Assembly (NCBI GenBank): GCA_026214975.1
Contig: CM047806.1
Location: 3,199,822-3,263,821 of the forward strand
DNA from: Gentiana macrophylla
Lineage: Eukaryota > Streptophyta > Magnoliopsida > Gentianales > Gentianaceae
Length of the DNA: 64,000 bases
Reading direction: 5' to 3'
This document shows, one piece after another, positions 12,889-24,600 of the stretch (the stretch's first letter is position 1; every line of letters begins with the position of its first letter). The notes under the pieces are model-generated. The model saw only the letters and a program-made list of their open reading frames with translations. It searched no databases and was not told where the DNA came from. Both the position numbers and the translations under genes were made by a program.

Positions 12889-12961
12889 AATGGTTTTTTT
12901 TTTTTCTTTTTCGAAAATTTTGTTGTTGAAATACATGAGTCCACTATTCACAAAAGCTATA

Positions 12962-12970
12962 TAATATATA
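12962..12970 (-). promoter_or_regulatory. Possible TATA element of gene B
   Basis: TATATATTA on the minus strand about 75 bases before the gene B start. The surrounding sequence is AT-rich, which weakens the call. Confidence 0.3.
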
Positions 12971-14154
12971 AAAAGAAAAAGTAGTAGTATCCAAAGTCAG
13001 ATATTCCTGTTTTTGCTAAATTTGTTTTGTAGCCCGAGTGGAATATGAGAAAAATTATGATACAACGGGTATTTTCGGGTTATATCAAGTGGAGGGTCGT
13101 GATTATTTCTTATGGGAAATTAGGGAGAATGACACAATCTGGAATATTTTTAAGTAACATGACAGCTACATATTTTTTTATAGGGAGAAGGACAACTGCA
13201 TAATTTTTATAGCGAGAAAGACAAATAGTGAATCTCGACAGTGAATCCTGAAAATCAGTGAATTTCGACAATGAATTTTGAAAATTAGTGAATTTCGACA
13301 GTGAATTTCGGCAGTGAATTTTGATGTTGTCAGAAAAATCAGGTTTGCGGTATATGGATTCTAAGGTGGATATCTAGCTATAATAAGTGTATTTTAGTGG
13401 TGTTTTCCGGTGGTGCCCGGCAGCGGTGTAGGATTCCGGCGGTGGTGCTTTATAAGAGAAGAGGGCGGGGGCAATTCGGCTTTGCCATCTGTTTTATATC
13501 AATTTTGCCCATGTTGAATGAAGTTACATAGCCCCCCTATTTATAGGGGGAGCCACCGACTAAAGTCGGTTTAATTAGAAATGAGGGCATACAGTACCAA
13601 ATAGATATTTATCCACAGTAACGGGCTCGTAGTGGAGCCGATAGGTCGCGGTCCTGATGGCCTTGCTGACCGTTGTATCCGTTATATACCATTGTTTTGT
13701 TGAACTTGAGGTAGCTCTTCCTCTAAATGTTATGGTCGAGGTCGCTGGTGGATCCGTTTGTCGAATGAGATCTCGTGTCGGCCCCCTAATCTTTTCTGTC
13801 GTCGCATAGGGTTGAGGGCTCGGAATGGATCCGAAGGCTTGCGGTCCTAATTTGGCTTGCGAGCTCGCGGGCAGAAATGGCCGGTGGCCTCATCCACTAA
13901 TGTCGGTGGCTGGTCGGACCCGAATAAGAATCCGCGGACCTAAGTACGATTTAGGTACATCAATGGCCCCCTACTCCGTGCCTTAATCATTTTCTTGAAA
14001 TGTTAGGCAGGGAGTAATAGTCTGTTTGCGGATCCGTTGCCTTGAAATACTGTGATGGCTCGCTGTTGTGGCGGATCGCCTGTTAGCTTTGCCTAAGTGC
14101 CGTACTCTGAGTAGGTCTTTTCGCTGCTTGCGTGTCGTTGATTAATTTAGCCTT

Positions 14155-15440
14155 TGGTGGCTTGAGAGCTTTGTCTTGTAGAGGGCTCGCTCGAAGACGA
14201 GTTCCAAAATATGATGCCGACCTATAGGTCGGTCTTACAAGAAGGTTCGCTCGAGGGCGAACTCCAAGTATGATGCCGAGCTGAGGTCGGGCTTATAAAA
14301 GATTCGCTCGAGGGCGAACTCCAATATGATGCCGACCTAGAGGTCGGTCTTATAAAGTGCTCGCTCAAAGGCGAGTTCCAAAATATGATGCCGACCTATA
14401 GGTCGGTCTTACAAGAAGGTTCGCTCGAGGCGAGATCAAAATATGATGCCGAGCTGGAGTCGGGCTTAGAGTGCCGATACTGTTTATCAGGCTTTGAGTG
14501 CCGATACTGTTTATCGGGCTTAGACTGCCGATACTGTTTATCGGGCTTGAACTGGTGTTGGTGAAAACCACCAGCTATGTGCTGCGCATTGGAGCGGACA
14601 GGCTTAATCGCCGATAATCGTTCTATCGGGCTTGAATCAGTGTTTGTATCGCGTAGCGAATTACCGATTATATGCTGTGCATTGTAGCGGACAGGCTTAG
14701 ATGCCGATAACGTTCTATCGGGCTTAGGTCGCCGACAATGCTCTGTCGGGCTTAAAGTGCCGTGCATGAAGCGACGGGCTTAGATGCCGATAACGTTCTA
14801 TCGGGCTTAGGTCGCAGACAATGCTCTGTCGGGCTTAAAGTGCCGTGCATGAAGCGACGGGCTTTTCGTTGTAGAGAAATCCATGTTGATAGCGAGCTTG
14901 TTTCTGTTGAGCTCGATGACTGAATTAAAAATCCGATGTGCGGCCCCCTTGTTTTTGGTGAGATTGAGGGCGCTAAAAAACTGAGCTCGCCGAAAATACT
15001 TGGGGCGAATAATCATACTTGTCTCGAATCGGACCGGTTTTGTTGCACTTTTTGATTTGATTGAAAAATCCGATATATGGCCCCTTGTTTTCGGCGAGTT
15101 CAAGGGCGCTAAAGATCGAGCTCGCTAAAAATAATCGAACATAATGTCTGACTTGAACTTGATAACTGAATCGAAAAATTCCGATGTGTGGCCCCCTTGT
15201 TTTAAGCAAGGTCGTTGCGGGCTTGGTTGAAATAAATGTCGAATTTGAGTCGTTCCTGATTGTTTGAAAATTTCCACCTCCAGCCACCCTGTTTTGGACA
15301 AGATTGAGATTCGAGTAACTTGTCTGAAACAAATGTAGAGGTCGAACTTAGAGCTGGCCGATGGATCGGACTTAGAGCTTGCCGACCGAGGTCGGACTTA
15401 GAGCTGGCCGATGAGGTCGGACTTAGAGCTAGCCGCACCG
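14155..15440. repeat. Array of short hairpin units inside the LTR element
   Basis: The array consists of self-complementary words on a loose rhythm. Examples are GCCGACCTATAGGTCGGT (14216, 14330 and 14392 areas), TTCGCTCGAGGGCGAA (14246 and 14305 areas), GCCGATACTGTTTATCGGG (three copies 14473-14545), GCCGATAACGTTCTATCGGG (14702 and 14784 areas) and GCCGTGCATGAAGCGACGGG (two copies). Between them spacers such as TTCCAAAATATGATG recur. Later units (to 15440) are weaker versions with GGTCGGACTTAGAGCT. It does not look coding. Confidence 0.85.
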
Positions 15441-16165
15441 TAAAAGCGTATAGGCATCCGAACCTCTGATCTATCACAATTATAATATTCCAAATGCCCT
15501 TGCAGCCATTGCCCTCAATATGAGTCTTGGTAATGAATGTCACCATAAACATCATAACAAGGTGTCTAAACTCATCTATCAACATTGCCTAATTGATAGA
15601 TTCAGCCTTGTTTCTTGTCAATTTTTCCCAAAACTTCACCATCAGGCCACCCACGAAAAAATTGAATAAGAGCTTTGTTTTGCTCCTTTCAAGAAGCTCA
15701 TTCCCAGCTTTAAAATACCCCAGATCAACTTTAAAATAAAGGCTCAATCTTTAGCTTTAATATCAACAAATATATACTTCCAAAGTATCATTCAATAAGC
15801 CGTAATTCTCACTTAACCAAATCTGAAAGTCTGCTTCAAAACAGGCTAAGATTCAGCCTTAAGTAGCTCATTTTTATCCGGATTTTCAGCTCCATTCGCA
15901 CCACTTTCAGCGTCAAAAACATCAGGATGAAAAGCTCTGTTTTCAATCCTAAAGAGCGGCCTCTACATCTTCATAACTGCAGCTTATATGGTACCAAGAT
16001 TCAGTCTGCTCTCTTGCTTCAAAGCATCTTGAGATTTTGCCTCATGAATCCACGAATTGCTGCTGCGTTTGCTTTTTATATCCAGGTTGAAAACTAGCCT
16101 GGCTTAGACATGATTGTAGCTCAGCCAGCTTGTCTCACTCTCTGCAAACTTCTCAGCTCGTCTTC

Positions 16166-16459
16166 TCAAGCTTTGAGATATGCTCTTGAACCGTTTTGAG
16201 CGCAAGACGACTCACAAGCATCTGAATAATGTTGTGTTGAGTAAAAGATCTTGGCGTTTCGGGTGATTCGTAGCGGGAACAGGGGCTGCCCAAGCAAATA
16301 CATCTTGGACCCTAAATTATGGAATTTTAAGCTCATCATACCGCTGAAATGAGCAATCAATGACCCAGAAATCGAATTCCCCTCGAGATCGAGAGCTTCA
16401 AACTTTTCCATTCCCTTGGATTGAAGATTTGAAATTCGAACAAGGCTGCTTAACTCCAA
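16166..16459 (-). pseudogene. Possible captured leucine-rich-repeat gene fragment in the LTR element
   Basis: This is an open stretch of 97 codons on the minus strand inside the non-autonomous element, in the same orientation as the element. The text ALDLEGNSISGSLIAHF followed by a second leucine-spaced stretch resembles one plant leucine-rich repeat. No kinase or second clear repeat is seen, and the similarity could be chance. If real, it is a host piece picked up by the element. Confidence 0.25.
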
Positions 16460-17712
16460 AAGAGCTTGAACAGATGCGTTATGAAGCTTCCAAGTTTTGA
16501 GTAATTACTTTTCCAATTTCACTAGTGCTGTTTCCTTGGCTCCGGTCATCTTCCCCGATGAGATGAAATGAAAATCAACCGGAGGCTGAATTAGCTGTGT
16601 GCTTTACAAAGAAAAACTCCTTCGCAGCTTTCCTCTTCGAATCGCAGAAGCATTTCTCCAAACAACACTCTTGCAATCCTCCACAACTCAATCTTTTGAT
16701 TTGGTGAAGACTTCGAGCTGGCCGGAAAACCAAAAATGGGTGGTTTTAGGCCGCCGGAGATTCTAGATCTGACCGGAAAATTGTAGAAAGTGTCGATTTC
16801 CCGGTAACGGAGCCAACTGATGTTGTCAGAAAAATCAGGTTTGCGGTATATGGATTCTAAGGTGGATATCTAGCTATAATAAGTGTATTTTAGTGGTGTT
16901 TTCCGGTGGTGCCCGGCAGCGGTGTAGGATTCCGGCGGTGGTGCTTTATAAGAGAAGAGGGCGGGGGCAATTCGGCTTTGCCATCTGTTTTATATCAATT
17001 TTGCCCATGTTGAATGAAGTTACATAGCCCCCCTATTTATAGGGAGAGCCACCGACTAAAGTCGGTTTAATTAGAAATGAGGGCATACAGTACCAAATAG
17101 ATATTTATCCACAGTAACGGGCTCGTAGTGGAGCCGATAGGTCGCGGTCCTGATGGCCTTGCTGACCGTTGTATCCGTTATATACCATTGTTTTGTTGAA
17201 CTTGAGGTAGCTCTTCCTCTAAATGTTATGGTCGAGGTCGCTGGTGGATCCGTTTGTCGAATGAGATCTCGTGTCGGCCCCCTAATCTTTTTCGCCGTCC
17301 GTAGGGTTGAGGGCTCGGAATGGATCCGAAGGCTTGCGGTCCTAATTTGGCTTGCGAGCTCGCGGGCAGAAATGGCCGGTGGCCTCATCCACTAATGTCG
17401 GTTGCTGGTCGGACCCGAATAAGAATCCGCGGACCTAAGTACGATTTAGGTACATCAAATTTAAACAGTGAATTTCGAACACAAGTGAATTTCGACAGTG
17501 AATAAATAGTTTTTTCATGTATGCAAAATTTTCAAAAGACTGTCATTCTACTCAATTGATGAAATATTTCTGTCATTCTCCCTCATTCCCCCTATTTCTT
17601 ATTCCCTCTCACACACACTAGGAGTGTAGGTGACTTGGATTAATCATGACCCTCCACTTGATATAATTCGAAATTAAATACCCGTTGCACCATAACTCTT
17701 CTCATGGAATAT

Positions 17713-18669
17713 AGCATGCAGTAATCATTTGTACATGTTGTGAGGTGCCCCTATAAAAAAAACTGTGGTGAGGCGGAAGGTTTTTCTTTTTTCTTTTTTA
17801 CATCGAAACGATCATTTTATTAACAACCATCAAAATGAGGTAACCAAATTTACAATAGTATTCATAAGAAGTGGGACAACTACAAAAACTAATATAAATC
17901 CCAAGCTAGCCATAAATTTCTCGCCCTCTCAATCACCTGTGATATAAACGCGAAGGCCGGTGGTCTATCTCCTCCACTTCCATGTTTAAATCTGTTTCGC
18001 CACATTCATATACCATAAACCCCCTCTTTCCAAATGTACTCCCATCTGTTCGTACTAAGAGGGGATCTCTGTTCTGTGCTCAGATTCAGCCTGATCCAAT
18101 CCTTCGGATCCTCAGTTTGAAAGAATTGCCCTTTGCAAGTACTTGGTACACAGTTGTCCCATACCTCTCTGGCCCATGTGCAGTCTCGTAAGGTTTTTCT
18201 ATTTTTTAATATATGTAATATATGGAGTTGTGTGTAGTGTATATATGTTATATATAACTTATAAAATGTTTATGTATGTATATATATATCGGGAAAAATG
18301 TTAATAGAGAAAATGTTTACAAAAATGATAATATGATATTGTTGTGATGAAGCTTTAGTCAGGCATTCAGGCCCGGTTTTTGTTTTTATACACATAATAT
18401 GGTCTTTTGTACAAAGTAGTGGCAAATTTAACATGTTTTTCATTATTTTTACAAAAACAATATCTTATTATTATTTTAAAAAAAGACAATATTTTTAGGT
18501 CAGACCCTAAACATATAATATAAAATAAACTATCGATCAATTAGTTGATATCATGTCAATCAACTGATCCGTTATCATCGACTAAAGTGCTAAAATGCAC
18601 TTAAGTGTGTATTCACGATGTTCTTATTCTAATTGAATTCCAGGATGAAGCAATGGTATATTCCATACT
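17713..18669. other. Intergenic AT-rich region downstream of gene C
   Basis: No gene recognised. Short open frames near 17765-18191 show no familiar domain. From 18200 to 18560 the sequence is very AT-rich with TATATA runs. Confidence 0.45.
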
Positions 18670-21600
18670 TCAAACCCTCATGGCGTCAAGATAAGACTTT
18701 CCATCAAGTTCACGAGAAAATAATCCCTTTAGGTAATTCACAACACTGATCCGTTTGAATTTCGAAGGATCTTGAGGAGTGATAAGGCTTGGTGCAGGTC
18801 CCATATCACCGTCTAGTTTTGGAGTATGAAAAGCTGCAATAGATATTCTTTCTTTATCAGAAGTCACTGTTGCTCGATGCTCCACGCTCTTGTAAATCCC
18901 ATTTGTCACAATCTACATTCAATGTCAATAACAACATAATTTAGAGCGGAGAAAAAAAATCACATTCCTAGAGAAACATTTGTTGGGAAAATAATCATCT
19001 AGCATGCTGTTTAACACGTAATTTAATAAAAAACGAAAGCAAAAAATAGGACAGAAAACTTATTGACTGAGGCGAGTGTAGCACTCTGTCCTTAAGACGT
19101 TTTTGCCCTGATTATGTGCACACGGTAACGGCAATCGTCTCCCAAGATACAACAGTCATTCCTTCTTCTAGTCTTGCACTTAGATGTGAAGAAGACGGCG
19201 AATCGATCATGTTCTGTAAATCTCTTCTTTACTCGAAAATTATGCAAAGTATTTGGATGAGTGTTTGAAAGCATTTGGCCAGAATTTTGTCTAAGGAAAA
19301 CATATAAAATCTGCACTTTTTTCATTAAAGTGAAGGGAATTTATAGGAGAAAGATGTCCGTTCATTAAACAGTTGCAACCTTTAACCGAAGAGTCATAAC
19401 TCTTATTTGGTTGTAACCTTTCACCGAAGTGATGCAACTCTTAGCATTAATATTCAATTCAAATTTCTCCAACAATCCCCCACATGAATGAAAATCAATG
19501 CAGATGCAATGCAGACTCTGAAGAGATCACAGGCGGAAATCTGTTGCATCTGGCGAGGTGGTTTGTTGCATTGAACCTTCCGTAGTAGAGTACCATCGGA
19601 CATACTCAGCTAAGCAGTGAACTAGGTCTTGAACTGCTCAGGCTTTGGTGCATGCCTAGACAATGATACCTACACAACCGATCTCCTAACATTCTCGAGG
19701 TTCTCATGGTTGTGTCCGTTTTGGCCCTGGAACACCTTGGTTTCAGAAAGTGTGTTAGAGAATTCACCCCACAAATTCTCACAGAAGCGGCCCCACTTCC
19801 ACTTACATAGGTGACCTCCTATAAAGAGTACTCTGCAATACCCCACTTGGCTTTACCAAAGGAATCATTAAAAGCTTAATGCTTAACCTAACAAAATCAC
19901 ATAAAGCACTTTTGTTTTTAACAGAATGAGTAAGTGCTAATTGTCCCTCATAACTTAGTTGTCCCTTTTGAACCATGATCTTGGGATCTCCAGTCACTAT
20001 GGTTGGGTTGTCATTATACGGGAACATGCGTAATAGGCTTAAGTCCCATCCCGTTTGTCAAAAAATTGACACCCGATCTCTAGCTAAATCTTTTTTTTTA
20101 TAAGCGGATCCGCAAGATTCTCCTTCGACGTTATACAATCGAGGAAATCAAACCATTAGAGATCAATTATTTAATGGTATTGTGTCTACGAAGTAAATAT
20201 CTAGACTTACCATTATACAAACAACTTTGTGCCCTTCCTATGACCACTTATTATCACAGTGTATGCTAATAGCAGCCACTACTTAGACCAACATGGAATA
20301 TCCTCAAGGATATTTCTAAGCCATTCAGCTTCTTCTCCACGCTAATCCAATTCTATAAACTCATATTTCATTGTGAAATGAGCTATGCATGTCTGTCTTG
20401 TGGACTTCCAGGACACTACACCACCACCAATAGTGAATACATATCCATTAGTGGATTTTGAATCCTTACAGTTAGATATCCAATCCGCATCACGGTATTC
20501 TTCCAATACTGCTGGATATCTCGTATATTGTATACCCAAGGTTCACTCTAAACTTCAAATACCTTAACATCTGGTCAAGGGCTATAGACTGAACTTGAAC
20601 CTTCATTCTCCTTTTCTTTATAAGGAAATATATCATCAATAAATACATCATTCCTTTAATCAATGATCACATTTTAATGTACATCAGGAATGTCTGTATT
20701 GTGCATCAGAAACCGATAGACACTGCTGCTATTAACATATCCAAAGAATATGCGATCTTTTGTTTCAGGCCCATATTTTGACTTGCTTTGGGGTAAGGTA
20801 TTTCAACATTTTCCAAGCACCCCCACTCTTCCAGGAACTTTAGGTAAGCTTGTAGCCTTTCCACTATTCCATTGTGGCATTCCGTTGAGAATAACACTTG
20901 TCGAGAGAATTGTCTCCCCCACAATTCTAGATAAATCCAAACAAATCAACATGACACTCGTCCAATAGACGATTAAGGTGTGTATCATTCATTGGTTTAA
21001 TGAATGATGTTGGTACCAGAACAAAACTCATTAAATCGTGCATCTTGCTTTCCACCTCGATCATCACGAATTGTCTTAATTCGTTTGCCAAAATTAATTC
21101 TCAAGGGCCTCATCTTTGCTTTCCAGCAGATGGACATAACAATATTTCGATTATCATCAATTTAAAAAATAATCAGCATATGTGATTCAGTGCACAATAT
21201 TTCAACAAGCATATATGTTTAAACAACCATGTGTCAACAAGACATTTCAAACTAATTACAAAACTCACAACATCGACCTATTGACTGAGTATAGGAAAAA
21301 TAACTAGTTTTTCCTCTTCACGTATTCGTAGAAACACGTACCAATATTTACAGTCAATTAAATTGCAGGATTTAAGTAGTAAATATTCAAATAGACCGTT
21401 AAACTTACGCATCTAGTGAATTAAATCTTGATTTAAACACACTGTTTCAGAACAGACTTTAAGTAAGTTCCATTACTATACATTACAAAGTATATGTCAA
21501 ATGTACCGTCAATTCTCATAACAGGTTGGGTTGGTTGGGTCATAACATAACCATCACAAATTTTATTTTATTTTTCAAACCAAAGCAATCTAATGGTTAT

Positions 21601-24600
21601 TTACCTTACCATTTAGTAATGCAGAACAATTTATAGCATGCGAAACAGAGAGTTAAGAATGAAACTACTATTTCAACAGTACCATGCACCGAATAGATAA
21701 TTGAGACCAGTTTAAGTGTGTGTATATATTATAAACAAACATACCAACAGCCACTTAATCAAATGATGACTTATATACAGCAACTCTTTATATGATATCA
21801 ATTAACAATCATTTTTCAAGAAAAAAAATAATCTTAACACGAGATTGTGTCCCAATCAATCAATATTTTTAAGGGTCACACCGTACCCTTTCATGTATGT
21901 AGTATCACTTCAATTAATAGTCACATCCATAACTAATTTCTTTGGATAGAAAATGTGTCTAAACATTTAAAAGTTAATAAAATTCTCTTACGTTTAGACA
22001 CAACAATTCATCTTAATTGATCGGACACTCCATTCCTTTTAGTTTATCAAATTAACACAACTAAAACAGCAATCAAACTAATTTATAGTACATGTCACAA
22101 CCAATGAATACATGAACCCTAACCGATCGATAATTTTGATGTTTCATTTAAGAAATTTCAAGAGGGCATTTTCACCAAACGGAACGGTTGTACGTATAGC
22201 AAATATTAGGCTCAACTTATTCATCAAGTAGCGTTGGAAATTAATTGAATACAAGGATTTCACTCACGACCTTTCAAACTTTTGAATGACTAGATCCATA
22301 TAAACATATCAAGATTTGATTAAAATAGCAGAAACGTGTCTAAGATGTAATGTGTATTGTGGCTATATATTAATTACTTATGATCCAAACATCAACTGAC
22401 CAAATTAATCAATGGATAGATTAAATTGTCAGACATAAATATGTTTATAATTTTGCACATAGCAGGGGCAACTTTAGAACAGGAAGCAACTATATATGCT
22501 AAATGTTTATAAAACACATATGCAAGTCGGCAACTGCTATCCGTGAATATTTGTCTTGTTTAAACAAAAACAAAAGAATGGTTTATTACTTTCTACCAAT
22601 ATGCACAAAATTTTGAATGCAGCATATATAAGTATGCAAAACAAAACAACACTAACTTAATACTATTATTATAGCATTGATATTCCCGACAACTAAATTA
22701 CGCAGACGAAGAACAAATGACTATTAACCCATTCAGGGAACATTTAATTTGTCAAATGGTTCATAACATTCTATAGACTGTTTGACCACACGCATCAAAA
22801 CCGCAAATAAAAGAAAGAAAAAAACGTCTTAAAATTGTTGGGAAATTAATCATCTAACATGCTGTTTAACACGTAATTTAATCAAAAACAAAAGCAAAAA
22901 ATAGGACAGAAAACTTATTGACTGAAGCGAGTGTAGCACTCTATCCTTAAGACGTTTTTGCCCCAATTATGTGCACACGGTAACGGCAATCGTCTCCCAA
23001 GATACAACAGTCATTCATTCTTCTAGTCTTGCACTTAGATGTGAAGAAGACGGCGAACCGATCATGTTCTGTATATCTCTTCTTTACTCGAAAATTATGC
23101 AAAGTATTTGGATGAGTGTTTGAAAGCATTTGGCCAGAATTTTGTCTAAGGAAAACATATAAAATCTGCACTTTTTTCATTAAAGTGAAGGGAATTTACT
23201 GGAGAAAGATATCCGTTCATTTAACAGTTGCAACCTTTAACCGAAGAGTCATAACTCTTATTTGGTTGTAACCTTTCACCGAAGTGATGCAACTCTTAGC
23301 ATTAATATTCAATTCAAATTTCTCCAACAACATTAACTATCGCAGCATACAATTGGCCCAAATGGCTCGGCTCGGCTCCTCTCAGACCCTTGTGTAGGCA
23401 TGATAGTTCATGCTATGATGATTGATGAACGTATAATAAATACGTGAAAGTATCGTTTTGCTTACCTCCAACACGTCACCCACATTGACGATGAAAGCAT
23501 TAGCAAGCGGTCGTACAGGGACCCAAACTCCATCCTTCCGAACCTGCAGTCCTTCTACTTCACTAACTTGAAGTAGAATGGTCAGCCCAACTGAATCTGA
23601 GTGAGGACACAGCCCAATGACAAGCTCTGGTTGAGGACATGGTGGATAATGATTCATCCTCATAGACTGCATTCCGTCCTCAAAAAGACTAGTCATGTCT
23701 TCGAGCTTCATTCCTAATGCTCTAGCCATTAGGCTGAGGATCTTCATTGCTAGGATTTTCACTTCAGCTGAGTACACCTCTAGAGCTTCCCTGCAATGAT
23801 GAGGAATTATTTATTAGTATTTTACTTTATTTTATGAGAATAATAAATAGGGAATATTTGATGTGATTTTATTTCCTTAATTATGAAAATTAGGGAGCAA
23901 GTATTTTATTTCTTAGGAGCCAAGTTATTCTAGAAGATTTCTAGTTCTTTTTTGCACTATAAATAGAGATAGCTCTCATTGTATTGAACACATCTTTTCT
24001 ATCAATAAAATCATAAGAGTTTTATCTTGTTAAGCCTTTTGGCTTGTGCTTGTTCTTGAGTTTTTCGTCCGATTGAACGATATCAATCACCCTCGTCCGT
24101 TCGTACGATAACGAACTTGGTTCTCCCGGTCCTGTCCTACATCAGTTGGTATCAGAGACATAGGTTTCGTATCAGCTTGGACATTGACACCATCAATCTT
24201 GATTTCTTTTTCCGCTGGCTTAATCCCACGATTTCTTGAAGATTTGGTTCACAATTGTGCCTTTGTCAGGTTGCATAATCATCCTTGCTTTATTATAAAT
24301 TCATTCGGTCAGGTATTCTAAAGCATTGTTTCAAATTTTGGTTTATTTGCTTATTTCTTTGGCGATCTTGAATCAAAAAGTACCACCTTTAGCATAGTTG
24401 GTCACCTTAAGCATAGTTGGTCCGTTTAGTATCGAGAAGAAAAAAAAAAGGGCTGCATCTTGTTATTTTTATTGCAATTGTTGTTATATTATTTGTTTTG
24501 AAGTACTGTAGCTTTATATCAAAGTTTTTCCCCAAAAAAAAAATAAAAAAAATTTAAAAAACCTCAAAAAGCTTTGAAAAAGGACAAAAAGCATTGAAAT

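Larger units (their letters stand above)
13322..17457 (-). mobile_element. Non-autonomous LTR retrotransposon (inner layer of the nest)
   Basis: LTRs are 13322-13962 and 16818-17457 (641 and 640 bp, nearly identical, starting TGATGTTGTCAG and ending TACATCA). The exact target duplication AATTT lies at 13317-13321 and 17458-17462. Reading minus, TGGCTCCGTTACCGGGAA next to the right LTR resembles the tRNA-Asp primer site used by some gypsy elements. GTAGGGGGCCAT next to the left LTR is a polypurine tract. The internal 2.9 kb has no recognisable gag or pol, so it must have relied on another element for movement. High LTR similarity suggests a recent insertion. Confidence 0.9.
13114..17593. mobile_element. 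Mutator-type MITE (middle layer), itself split by an LTR element
   Basis: Ends are 13114-13321 and 17463-17593. The terminal inverted repeats share AGGGAGAATGACA. The flanking 9-mer ATTTCTTAT is repeated exactly at 13105-13113 and 17594-17602; a 9-bp duplication is typical of Mutator-like elements. The body has repeated words GTGAATTTCGACAGTGAAT. Without the LTR element it would be about 340 bp, the same as its sister at 32843-33184. Confidence 0.88.
13047..17704. mobile_element. Hairpin MITE split by two later insertions (outer layer of a nest)
   Basis: The outer arms are 13047-13113 and 17594-17704. They are inverted copies: left ACAACGGGTATTTTCG and ATATCAAGTGGAGGGTC, right the reverse complements near 17640-17700. 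The flanks repeat TGGAATAT (13039-13046 and 17705-17712), an 8-bp target duplication. The same MITE family gives the uninterrupted hairpin at 55187-55367. The centre of this copy received the Mutator-type MITE at 13114-17593. Confidence 0.82.
18981..23329 (-). mobile_element. Copia-derived LTR element with deleted interior, in intron 3 of gene C
   Basis: LTRs are 18981-19474 and 22836-23329, both 494 bp and nearly identical, from TGTTGGGAAA to TTTCTCCAACA. The exact target duplication ACATT lies at 18976-18980 and 23330-23334. Reading minus, ATGTGGGGGAT directly before the left LTR is the classic copia polypurine tract, so the element lies in the same direction as gene C. The interior (3.4 kb) keeps only broken pol pieces; gag, protease and most of pol are missing. 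I could not find the usual tRNA-Met primer site beside the right LTR. LTR similarity indicates a recent insertion. Confidence 0.92.

Noticed and set aside
14365..15585. Several minus-strand frames in the hairpin array
   Set aside because: Overlapping frames with low-complexity repeats (such as SPINSIGTLSP) produced by the array itself.
19092..19325. 77-codon frame found twice (also at 22947-23180)
   Set aside because: Both copies lie at the same place in the two LTRs of the copia derivative, so this is LTR sequence, not a gene.
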